Source: Rhea pennata
Lineage: Eukaryota; Chordata; Aves; Rheiformes; Rheidae
Length of the DNA: 64,000 nt
NCBI RefSeq assembly: GCF_028389875.1
Contig: NC_084663.1
Location: forward strand, 173,206,301 to 173,270,300
Direction of reading: 5' to 3'
Position numbers and translations under genes: made by a program. The notes beneath the pieces were generated by a model, which saw only the letters and a list, made by a program, of their open reading frames with translations, was not told the DNA's origin and did not search any database. This document shows positions 25,518 to 34,850 of the stretch, in pieces. The number at the start of each line of letters is the position of its first letter. The first letter of the stretch is position 1.

Positions 25518-26545
25518 CTTTTTTGCCTTCATAATTCTTAATCAATTTCCAATTGCACTCCGAAGAGCCTTTTTTTGTCTTTATGGCTTCATTCAATTTA
25601 GTCATATCAATTTTAGGCCAAATGTTAGGCCCATGCAAAAGGTAGTAACTATCTATTTAGAACAACACATTCATTCAGACTATGATTCACGCATCAGGTT
25701 TCCAGTATTTCACTAGAACTTTCACTTTAAACCAAAGACAACAATAAACTTTCTACTTACATATTGATAACGAAATTTAGATATTATAAGACATACCTAA
25801 TATTTTCTCTAAATTAAAATCCACGGGCAAAGACAGTACTGTCTGACAAGCAGCTGCAACAAATAAAACCAATAAAATTAGCTTACACTGACATTTTAGT
25901 AAAGCTACAGAAACAACACTTTACTTTTAAAATGCATTGCAACTAAGCTACTTAAAAGTTACAGTTGCAATAAAGAGTAGAGTTAATTAGGGTTAGGATT
26001 TTGATTTGGCAACACTATACGCTGTTCACTCAGGCTTGAGATAAGCAGAAAGAGTTGTAGCACCCAACTTGTTAGAGAGGCATTCTTAAGTAAAGAGTGA
26101 GGCCTCTGAGAAAACAGAGGTTTCAAAATGAACTGGGAGAAAGATCATCAGAATATCTTAGACAAAAAAGAAAGTATGTTTTTAAGAAAAACAAAATAAC
26201 TTTAAAAGGTACCTTAAGATTTCAGCTATTATTTGGGGGAGAAAATAATCAAGGTTCTCTAGCCCATAATGATCAAGTGCATCAGAGGTTTCTTCAAACT
26301 GTAATTTACCCATAAACCTAACTAATGCTTATATTCATTATTTCAGAAAAATGCATACACTAAGTTGGAAAAAATGCACTCTACAGTCTACAACAGACCT
26401 TTGCATTTTGCTTCTAAAAGGCATGAGAGAAACAATATAATAGAGTTACATTACTATGAGAAATGCATGTTAAAATTATTACCACGCAGTTCAAGAACTC
26501 TCTTACAAAAACACTTCTACAGAAAATTCAATGCCTTCTTGAAAC

Positions 26546-26576
<31 letters not shown>

Positions 26577-29500
26577 GAGCAGGGATATGGGTATTTGTCT
26601 TCAAAGAAACCTCTAGTTTCAGACACTGCCTTTAACCAACCATTGCTTTTTCCAGGCTGCAAAGTTAGCTGTCTTCCAATCGGGGAAATGTTATTTAGAT
26701 CTATGCCTGCAAAACAGAAAAACTTATATGAAAGCATGCATTGCATATAGAGTTTTGAAATGTAACAGCAGTAAATTAGAACATTTAGTGCAATTGCACA
26801 AAATTTTTATATCAAGCTTTGAGTGAAATTAGAAGAGCTAGAAAAGAATATTACAGAAAGGTTACAGTTATAGTTGATTAAGAGAATTTCAGCATCTTTC
26901 TACTGAAAAAAGTTTAGTGCAGTAGTATCAATTTTCCCAAATCCATACGGTCTGCTATGATCTCCTATATGCAAGACACATTTAAAATGTACCCAGTTTG
27001 CTCCTAGCCAAACAAGTTGTGTTTACATAAAACACATTTCCAGAAGATCATGCAGTCTTGACTTAAAGACAAAGATGAAGAAACTACCATTCCACCTCCT
27101 TTTTATATGGTTAAAGACCTAGCCCATTTTAGCACACTGTTCACTTTGCCACAAATAATCTAGCTCTAGGATTGTGGTCTGTGCTCTTTGCTCTAGAAAG
27201 AAAGATTTTAAAATTGACCATTTAAAAAACATATAAACACAGTTTTAACAGAACACCATCAACAAATTTTCTAATTACTTTATATGACCATTCCTATCAA
27301 AATTTATCTTTGATTTAGCCACAAATGTTAACAGTTCTAAGTCTTTTTCCGGTCTGGCAGAAATCGCTAAATGTCTATTTAAAAATTTCCTATCATACAA
27401 TACTTCAAAGCTGACATTTATCTAGCTTATAATCCTTTTGCCATGTGCTCTGTTGGTTACGTATAAAACTTAATAATATTAACAACATCAGAAATAGAAA
27501 GAAATAAGAGAGTAAATTAAATAAATTTAGAAAATTCATATTCCTACATAACATGACAGCAAGACAGCAGGACAGAGAGAAAAACTAGCACATAAGAGTG
27601 CTAGTCAAGAATTTATAGAAAAATATAGAACTCAATACTGGCAGGAAAGCAGAGTAATAATAATAAAAAAATAGAGTTACAAAGCATCAAATTAGTAATG
27701 CTGTATGCATAAATTAAATCAGCCTAAGGGAGGTTATAAAAGCAAATAGACTTAACAGCAGGATCCAAAAGAACAAAAAGATAAAAGTTATGTGAAATTT
27801 GGTATTAATACCTGATTTTTAAATAAAGAAAGTACTTGGACAACAGGCAGAAACAAATCAGCTGCGCCATCTTTTATCACTCATCTTGAAATTTAAATGA
27901 AGATTGAAAAATTTTGCTTGATAATTTTTCAAAAGCTAGAGAACTCAGGGTAGACAAAAAACTTACATTTAGTTGAATTAAACTGAGAAACTTGCTTCCC
28001 TTCATGTTCAGTCCAAGGAGAAGGAACTATGAGCCTTTTAGTGAAAAACTAGAGTAGAATAGAAAGAATAAGTCTTAGCATTAAAAAAAAAGAAAAATGC
28101 AGACTCAAATTTTTATTATATATATATTAGCACTCCAAACAAGACAAACATTGGTCATACCTTTTAGCTACTTACTGATTTTAAGAAGTTTAACTCTTCC
28201 AGCTCAAAAAGAAACCCATAAAGAAGGTTATCCATTATACCAATAACATACTTAAGTATTTCAAGCCCAGAGAAGTTGGGGAAGAATAATTTGATTTGAA
28301 AAGGATCCCCATGTTCCCAGCCATATACTACACCTGAGATCTTAAAAGCCTGCACAGTAAGAATTATACAGCAATTTCATTTCACATTTTAATTACTTGT
28401 TCATAAAATTGCATCCTTACAATCCTGGCAATATAATTATTGCACACTAATTTAACATAATCCTTTCTGAACCTTCAGTTTGCTAAATTGTTTTGCTTTG
28501 ACAATTGAGTTTTTTTGTAGAAGCATTAGAGAGAAACTGCAGTATCAAAAAAGAAAAAAAAAAGTGGACTACCAAGGCTTTTGGTGATATTACTGGTTTA
28601 TCTGGCTAGACTAGTTAAACAGTTATGAGTACTGGCACCTATATTTAGTTTTTGTTTCAACAAAACTTTCAGCAACAAGGAACAACCAGAAGTCAAGGAG
28701 ATAAACACCATTACACAGCTTTAAGAAACATAAGGCAAATCCTGTTCTCACACTAAAAGCTTAAAATTAGGAAAGGCATATTTTTTTTAATCTATGCGAG
28801 ACATGTTTTCAAGCTGTTCAGCTACATAATTCATTAGTTTATGCTTCACAAAGAAGAAATATTCTTTTTAACACAGCTTTAAAGCAACAAAACATCTGAG
28901 CTGCAGGCCAGCTACATAGCAACTTCACAGAATCATAGAAGAACTTTTGCTTTATACACACAAAACCAGACACCAGCATGATATAATATGAACATGTCAA
29001 TAGTACTGAAAAAGACTGCTTATTAAAGCCCTATTTTTTTAAGCTGAAATTGAAATTAATAGTAAAGATTTCTATAGCAAAGATTTGAAGCAATGTCATT
29101 TTCAGTCTCTCCTAAACAATGACATGGTAAAAGATAAAATAAAATATTTAAAAGAGAAAAGTATCAGCTATCCTACAGGAAGAAATTCTTGCCTCCATCT
29201 AAACAAACTCTGGAAGAAAAAAAAATTAGAAAGATTTTGATTTACTGCCAAGGGTCTAACAAAAAACAATGTTAACCACATAACATTAACAGTTACTAAG
29301 AAAACAAAATACTTTATTTAATCATCAAATGAGTCATAAGAATTATATGATAGCAATATTTCTATTAACCAATGTGAAAGATACAATCTCCTATTTTGAC
29401 CAACAGGTGTGTGTGAAAAGCGCACATGGGAAAACACGGATTCCAACTACACCTGCAATGGATGAGGATGCCAAATTATTTTTTTTGCTTACCGGTAAAA

Positions 29501-32500
29501 TACAATAGGTTCCTGAATTTTGAATTCCTATATCATTATTGTTATTATTATTATTTTAACATAAATGGCTAAACAAACATTTGATAGAATAAAAATGTAT
29601 TACCTCCTCAATGGCTTTTTGCCTTCTGTCTTCCATCTCCTTATCAATTCTAAGTAAAAATAATGAAAATAACTGAATTATCAAAAATATCACAGAATTT
29701 AAAATATGTAAAGTTCATCCATATTATCTTTTACAGATTAAGTGGAACATGATATATGAAACTATACCAAAACAGAAGTCTTATGAAGGAATTTTTATAT
29801 GCAGTAACTTTTTACTGTAAATTGACAAACACAGAAGCACTGAGATGACTACTTTAACGACATAAGCTTCACATTCAGAAGAAAAATTGTACCTTTACAG
29901 GTACAGATTTTCTGATCTTAGATTTACTCCTTGTAGCAAGTATTTTTATTTGAACAAAAATTCAGTCATACACCATATAACATACACCAAATTTCTAAAC
30001 TAATCCATACAGTTACGGAAAATTTTCCATACAAATACATTTTACTTTTAAAGTTGCAACAAGATGGGGCTTACAAAGAATCTCAGTATAAAATCAAGCA
30101 TAATAAAAACCTGTAAAGAATAGAAGAGCAACAAAAATATTTTCAAAAGAGCATCCACATAAATTTGAGACAGTCTACTTTTCCAGTACAAAGTTCTCCC
30201 TTTCAAATGCCTAGTCTTCCAGTTCAATATACAATACCACGTTTGGTTTGAATCAACTGACACATTCCCTTATACCTTTCCAAAAGTAATTAAAATAAAA
30301 CCAAGAAGCCTAGCTGGAAAAAAAAAGCACAAGAAAATTACTTTGAATAATTCACCATCATCTTAAAAGTTAAATCATTGAATACTTTTATGCCTAGTTA
30401 TTATGCCAAAATTACACTTTAAGTACCTAGACCAGTCAGATAACAGACATTATTTACTACACAAACACATACGAATGTATCTATATATTCATAAACTTTC
30501 CCCTCACAGCCCTCTTTCTTCAAGGGGGATCAGATTTTGAATAGAGCTGCAATATTTGGATATGCCAAACTTCAACTATGCCTGCCAAGATGATGCTAAA
30601 GACACTTTTACAAAATGTAGATATAGTACCACAAGAATAAGCATGGACTCATCGCTTCTTTATGTGTAGTAGAAATGCTTACTGCTCACAATCTACAAGT
30701 CAGGCTGCAGAGGAGAAACAAGGGAACTGAAAAAACAGTTCCGAGATAGGTAGGTACTGCAGGTGACAGGACTTTTTCTGAAGGGCGTTATCTCTAGGAA
30801 AATAATAAAATGAAGCCTACATGCAGCCAGCAGGAACAAAATTAAGCTAGTCCTGTATACAGCTCCAAGCAACAGTATATTTGCAACCATAATGCACAGT
30901 ATGCAATCTGTGGTACAGATATTTTTCACACTTGATATATAGTAGCATAGCATTCTGTTTTAGAAACACTTGATTTCTACCAGCGTAAGTTAAAAAGAAC
31001 AAGGAAAGTTTGTGGGCAAGGCTGTCACTTTAGCAAAATGCATTTCCATTTCAATAATAGAGTCTCCTAGAAAAAGATTTTCCTAATCACTTTATAGCTA
31101 GTACAATAAACGCTGCACATAGCTTTCGCTCATGGTTACTATACAAAGTCTTGAATATTCATCATGTGTAGACTTGATGCTTATTAGTTCTGCTCAGTAC
31201 TACTGTTTTCTTGAAATAAGCATTAGCTATCTGGACTGCTATCCAAACTGTTTTCTTTAAATAACAGAGAACGAACAGCTCAAAACATAGTGTACCAATA
31301 TCTATAAATGTTTCTTTTGTTTGTGGTGGTTCTTTGCAACTAATTGTTTGAGAAAACAATATGCTAATAAGCATTATCAAAATGCAATATGTGGCTTGCA
31401 CAACTTCAGGCATAGGCTTCAAGTCAATTCTTTTATCAGGAACTTTCACTATCAAGAACTATATTTGTGATGCTTTTTCATTTCCAGAAAAATAGTAGTA
31501 TTTGAGATGAAAATGAAAATTCTTTGCCATACAAAAGTGTGCGTGTGCATGAACATGCATGTACAGTTTTTATCTAAGAGAAATAACTAAGTAGCAAACC
31601 ACCTCAGTTTATATCTGGGCTGCAACAAGCAAGCATGGTCACAGCAAATCTATATACACAAACTAACCTCTTTCTAATTGCATCAAATGATAAGAACCAG
31701 AGTGAGTATGAAATGATGGGACAGACTGAAAGGGCCCACTAACACAATGCATGTTTATATTTACTGGCCAGGCTACTGATCATCATTAGATTTCTTACTC
31801 AAGCCATCCAAATTAAAGCTAGCTTGTCTATGTTCTAACAGGCTTCCAGCAACAATTCAATTCCCAACACAAGGCTTTGTAACGCATAAAAAGCCTTAGT
31901 GTCCTAAACCAACTGGCTGCTAGAGGAGGGCCAGGTAACATACACAGACATTAGGAAAAATACTATGATATTAAGACACTGTGATCCACAGATACAGCGG
32001 AAGACAGTTATATTCCTCCTATTTCTCTACTGTAATGAATTCTTGTCTTTTCTTATATGTCTTCATGTTCAAAAGAAGAGGCAATGGCACAAACAGACGG
32101 TAAGAAAAATAGGCCTATTCAGCAGATTCTTGCCCATATTAACCTTCTATTTGTGCTTTATCCCACACACAGGACCTGAAAATTAAGCATAAATAGGATA
32201 AATGACTGTTTTAATCATTCTGTTATTGTGGTTCTTCATTCCATGACGTTTTTTAATTATTTGTGAAAGTTCATATCTAAGAAATGTATGGGAATACTTG
32301 TCTTCCTCTACCCTGACTGGACATATCATTCTGCATTATTGGTGCATAACACTGTCCTTAGACACAAGCCATAAATACTAAGACTGTTTTACTTACTCAT
32401 TTGTCTTCCTTATGGAAGTTATTTTCAGAAAAGGAAAAAGAGTTGAGATCAAAAATTGTTCCCCTAACTATTTCAAATAACCAGCAATCATCATCTCAAA

Positions 32501-34002
32501 TAAGGAAAGCTTATTGTTCTTCCCTCTTTCATTTAAGGCCTATCTGGGTCTTTCAGAAGGGTACTAGCTGTCCTGGCTAGCTTTCCTAGAAACTCTACCC
32601 TTCCACAGAAGTCCTAAAGACCAAGGAACTGCTCTTCACAGGTCTCAATACAGAATATTCTGGGAAGACGAACTGCTTTGTGACAAGAAGCAGGAGAGAC
32701 AGCTAGGTAACAGCTATGGGGAAGACATTTTTCTTGCTTCCACTGACTGCTGTACCTGGCTTGTTTTCAAGCTGGGAAGTGGATCTGTAGATTTTAACAT
32801 TAGAAAAAGAATAACACAGAGGTAGCCTCATCTAAACATTATAGCCACTATGTTAACAAATTGGAATAAAAGGTCTTCAGTGTTGCATGAAAATGTCAAT
32901 AAAACAGAATAGTATTATACTATTCAAGTTTGTTAACTGCATAAAAACAGACCGTAGGTTACCTAGCATGACTCAAATACATCGCTTGGCGTCGAACATC
33001 TTCCGAGTCAATTTCCACAGGGTTTATTAGAGCAAGCTGATCAATAGACCATCTAAATTTTCCTGGTGTCTAAAAAAAGAAATGGACATCTTAACGCTTG
33101 CTAGTCTAAAAAGATAAAAATAACACCATGTGGTACAAACCTCTATAGAACAATGCAATCATAACTTCCATGTAATCTTTTTCATCAAAGACAATTACAC
33201 AAGTTTTAATCTGTTTAAATGACCTACTTAATAAAATAAAAATGAGTAAGTCAATCAGGCCTCCTGTTCTGGATAGTGGTATTAAAATGATTTACAAGAT
33301 ATCATGAAATGGAAGACTATAGTTCATATTTACAAACTGAGATGTCATGTATTTCTTTCCTTGATTTTCCTCAATCAAAATGGTGGTTCTGAAAAAATCC
33401 AGGGTCAGCCAACTAATCCAACATATTGAAATAATATAGCAGCATTTTTTTTCACTTTACATTTCCCAGGAGACTGAGAAGAGAGAAAAGAGCACTGCAA
33501 TCACACTTACTTGTAACAACTGCCTATTATCTACTACTTTCAACATTTCAGGGCTTTCAGAAGATATATACTAATCTAATGCTACAGCTAGCTTTGTTTA
33601 AACCAAAAAAAAAGAAAAAAAAAGAAAAATAACTTTATCAGTAAAGAAAGATGGTTGAGTGACACAATGCTAGTACTAAAATAAATGTGCTACTGTAATC
33701 AGAAGAGCCTTATCTTCTTTTTTTTTTTCATTCACCAAAGTTCTTTGGCTTAGCCTGTGAAAAATATACTAAATATAGTTTTTCAGTGTACTTCAAAATA
33801 TTAGCACTCCATCCGTATAGTTACCCAGCTGAAAATTAAATCTTACCGATGAGGATTTTGTTGACTTAAAGATTGAAGGACTGGAAACAATCTGCTCCTG
33901 AAGGGTGTAATAATCACTTGGACTTTCAAAAGGGTTCAGGATTGCGACTCGCCCTGGAGTTTCTGGCGTTATCTGCATTTTAGCTTCTTTCATGTCACCC
34001 AT
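16776..34002 (-). CDS. BORA: BORA (protein aurora borealis), about 12 exons
   Basis: Activator of Aurora A kinase that enables Plk1 T-loop phosphorylation at mitotic entry; cytoplasmic and nuclear. Coding exons, in transcript order on the minus strand: 34002-33847, 33069-32963, 29649-29604, 28048-27967, 26706-26641, 25853-25797, 22444-22227, 19963-19810, 17986-17391, 16983-16852, and a last exon starting at 16781 or 16761. The first ten join in frame to 538 residues (human BORA: 559). The N-terminus is [23 protein letters not shown] (Ser113) matches the human Cdk site Ser112, and FSSSP (Ser250) matches human Ser252, the Cdk1 site that recruits Plk1. DSGYNT (496-501) is the SCF-betaTrCP degron. 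Residue matches to human are from memory. Only the C-terminal last exon is uncertain. The gene shares its promoter with MZT1 and converges with DIS3. Confidence 0.95.
16852..16983 (-). CDS. BORA: BORA exon with DSGYNT phosphodegron
   Basis: Acceptor cttttag, donor ACAAAG|gtagga. The 44 codons begin [25 protein letters not shown] is the motif that Plk1 phosphorylation turns into a beta-TrCP binding site in human BORA, leading to its destruction in mitosis. Confidence 0.95.
17391..17986 (-). CDS. BORA: BORA large coding exon
   Basis: Acceptor atgaacag, donor ATTCAG|gtaaaa. The 198 codons include [47 protein letters not shown] and [20 protein letters not shown], all shared with human BORA. Confidence 0.96.
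18982..19740 (-). mobile_element. CR1 LINE copy, 5'-truncated, in BORA intron
   Basis: The plus strand begins gaatcatagaatgggtaagg, the reverse complement of the CR1 3' terminus with its short repeat of ATTCTATG type. Upstream on the minus strand is the C-terminal part of CR1 ORF2. Readable pieces include [35 protein letters not shown] and [16 protein letters not shown]. The frame is broken: the two recognisable halves (19639-19361 and 19306-19058) are separated by disablements near 19310-19360. The 5' end is cut off near 19740 beside a T tract. It lies in the same orientation as BORA. About 750 bp long and close in sequence to the copy at 35503-36095. Confidence 0.92.
19810..19963 (-). CDS. 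BORA: BORA coding exon with Plk1-docking site
   Basis: Acceptor ttgttgaag, donor CTGTCAG|gtatgg. Encodes [20 protein letters not shown] then [25 protein letters not shown] holds the counterpart of human Ser252. Confidence 0.95.
20514..20550. repeat. T37 homopolymer
   Basis: Uninterrupted run of about 37 T in a BORA intron. Exact length is error-prone in most sequencing methods. Confidence 0.85.
21964..21982. repeat. (CA)n microsatellite
   Basis: About nine CA units followed by AT-rich DNA, in the BORA intron between exons 22444-22227 and 19963-19810. Confidence 0.85.
22227..22444 (-). CDS. BORA: BORA coding exon
   Basis: Acceptor cacaattttag, donor AGTTCA|gtaagt. Encodes [34 protein letters not shown] and [18 protein letters not shown]. 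Open reading continues past the donor to 22029, but that part has no BORA similarity. Confidence 0.95.
22445..25796 (-). other. BORA: BORA intron
   Basis: 3.35-kb intron, AT-rich. It includes the A/T homopolymer cluster at 25456-25526. No other gene or mobile element recognised. Confidence 0.7.
25456..25526. repeat. Alternating T and A homopolymers
   Basis: T15, A9, a short spacer, T9, A26, then cT6. The runs are mutually complementary and could fold back. A decayed poly(A) end or an assembly artefact could also produce this. Confidence 0.8.
25797..25853 (-). CDS. BORA: BORA 57-bp coding exon
   Basis: Acceptor tttgttgcag, donor TTAG|gtatgt. Encodes [18 protein letters not shown], matching human [18 protein letters not shown]. 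Confidence 0.95.
26541..26576. repeat. (AAAAC)n/(AAAC)n simple repeat
   Basis: Short A/C repeat just downstream (minus strand) of a BORA exon. Confidence 0.8.
26641..26706 (-). CDS. BORA: BORA coding exon with weak donor
   Basis: Acceptor ctgttttgcag. Encodes [20 protein letters not shown] then N, aligning with human NINSDSPVGKKLTIHSEKSD. The donor is AATG|gttggt, a poor GT site. A second weak donor in the same phase, AGAG|gtttct, lies 30 bases further and would add ten residues. Confidence 0.85.
27967..28048 (-). CDS. BORA: BORA coding exon with Cdk site
   Basis: Acceptor ctactctag, donor AAAT|gtaagt. Encodes [20 protein letters not shown] and SQFNSTK. The Ser-Pro in VPSPW corresponds to the mitotic phosphorylation site Ser112 of human BORA. 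Human has Asp where this bird has Arg in FTKR. Confidence 0.95.
28049..32962 (-). other. BORA: BORA introns around the micro-exon
   Basis: About 4.9 kb of AT-rich intronic DNA interrupted only by the exon at 29604-29649. No additional gene or recognisable element. The short open frames here show no similarity to known families. Confidence 0.7.
29604..29649 (-). CDS. BORA: BORA 46-bp micro-exon
   Basis: Encodes [15 protein letters not shown] after completing an Arg codon. Acceptor ttacttag, donor GAGGAG|gtaata. Recognised by identity with human IDKDVEDKRQKAIEE. Confidence 0.95.
32963..33069 (-). CDS. BORA: BORA coding exon
   Basis: Encodes [20 protein letters not shown] and [15 protein letters not shown], the Aurora A binding part, highly conserved with human. 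Acceptor ttttttag, donor GCTAG|gtaacc, ends in phase 2. Confidence 0.95.
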
Positions 34003-34017
34003 AACACAGAGCTGTGC
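33847..34017 (-). CDS. BORA: BORA first coding exon
   Basis: Acceptor at 34019-34018, ATG at 34002-34000, donor TCATCG|gtaaga ending at 33847. Encodes 52 residues including [20 protein letters not shown] and SPSIFKSTK. Confidence 0.92.
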
Positions 34018-34402
34018 CTACAGGCAGCGGGGAAGGAAGCTACAATTCAAATTTTAGAGTCCACCTAGAGAATGGGGGAGGAAAAAAAAAGACGATCGAT
34101 TGCTTTAAGGAGCCAGGAACACCCACCTGTACCCCAGGAGGCTACTAAAACCCAAGGTAGCTTTGGTTTCTATCCACTGAGCTGTGAGAAGCTGAGAAGC
34201 AAGGCTTCGCTCAGGAGCTCAGATGGCCCAGGGGTCCCGGCGGGGCACCGCCGCCTGCCCGCCCCGGCCGCCGCCCGCAACGGACGGCGGGGGAGGGCCC
34301 GCGCTCCGCCGTGCCGCCCCCTCCCACCACCGCGCTGCCGAGCCGCAGCCGTCTTCGAGGCGAGGCGAGGCGAGGCCGCGGCCCGGGCGGGCAGCTACCT
34401 AC

Positions 34403-34465
34403 CGCTGCCGCCGCTCACGCTCTTCCGACATCAAAGCCTCCCGCGGCCGGGCGGCTCTTTAACTA
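34403..34465 (-). other. BORA: BORA non-coding first exon (predicted)
   Basis: On the minus strand a good donor (GGCAGCG|gtaggtag) ends at 34403, inside the CpG island. A matching acceptor (cctgtag) sits 15 bases upstream of the BORA ATG. This implies a short 5' UTR exon. The transcription start is not fixed by the sequence; I place it near 34460. Confidence 0.6.
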
Positions 34466-34801
34466 CCCCCGCCCCTCTCGCCCCCGTAGCCCAATCACGG
34501 CGCGCAGCCTCGCCCGCCAGGCCAATGTCAGGGCCTCTCCGGTCTCGAACGGGCCAATCCCCGGGGGAGCGGCTCCACAAATTCGAACGAAGACACCACC
34601 CACCCCCTCCCCCTTTCCGGCGAGTAAGCGAGCGAGTTCGGTTTAAAGTGTCACGTGGCGCTGGGGGAGGGGCTTGTGCCGGAAACGGGGAGGGGGGGTT
34701 AGTGCGGGAGCGCATGCAAGGTGGGGGGAGCCGTTGAAGGTCGCCGGGGGGGGGGGCACCTTCCGCTTCCGGGTTGTGGGGCGCGGCGAGGCAGGGCCGT
34801 T
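34466..34801. promoter_or_regulatory. Bidirectional BORA/MZT1 promoter
   Basis: The BORA and MZT1 start regions lie head to head within about 350 bp. Visible motifs are CCAAT boxes at 34491-34495, 34522-34526 and 34554-34558 (steps of 31 and 32 bp) and TTCGAA at 34582-34587, a known CHR variant. There is also an E-box CACGTG at 34652-34657, an NRF1-like GCGCATGC at 34710-34717 and an ETS-type CTTCCGG at 34766-34772. No TATA box is seen at the expected distance from either gene. NF-Y boxes about 31 bp apart next to a CHR are the usual layout of promoters switched on in G2/M through NF-Y and MuvB complexes. Actual factor binding is inference. Confidence 0.75.
34660..34757 (+). promoter_or_regulatory. 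G-run cluster upstream of MZT1 start
   Basis: Repeated runs of 4-11 G on the plus strand (near 34664, 34687, 34692, 34723 and 34746) have the spacing needed for a G-quadruplex just before the MZT1 coding start. Whether one forms is not shown by sequence. Confidence 0.5.
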
Positions 34802-34850
34802 ATGGCGAGCAACGCCGCCAGCCTGAACGCGGTGCGGGAGACGATGGACG
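34802..34850 (+). CDS. MZT1: MZT1 exon 1, coding part
   Basis: ATG to donor GACG|gtgcgt. Sixteen codons ([16 protein letters not shown]) plus one base. The non-coding part upstream is not delimited. Confidence 0.93.

Noticed and set aside
34072-34737. 221-codon open frame and several overlapping ones in the CpG island
   Set aside because: Frames open on both strands because of G+C content; arginine/proline/alanine-rich, no known domain, and they overlap the promoter and the BORA non-coding exon.
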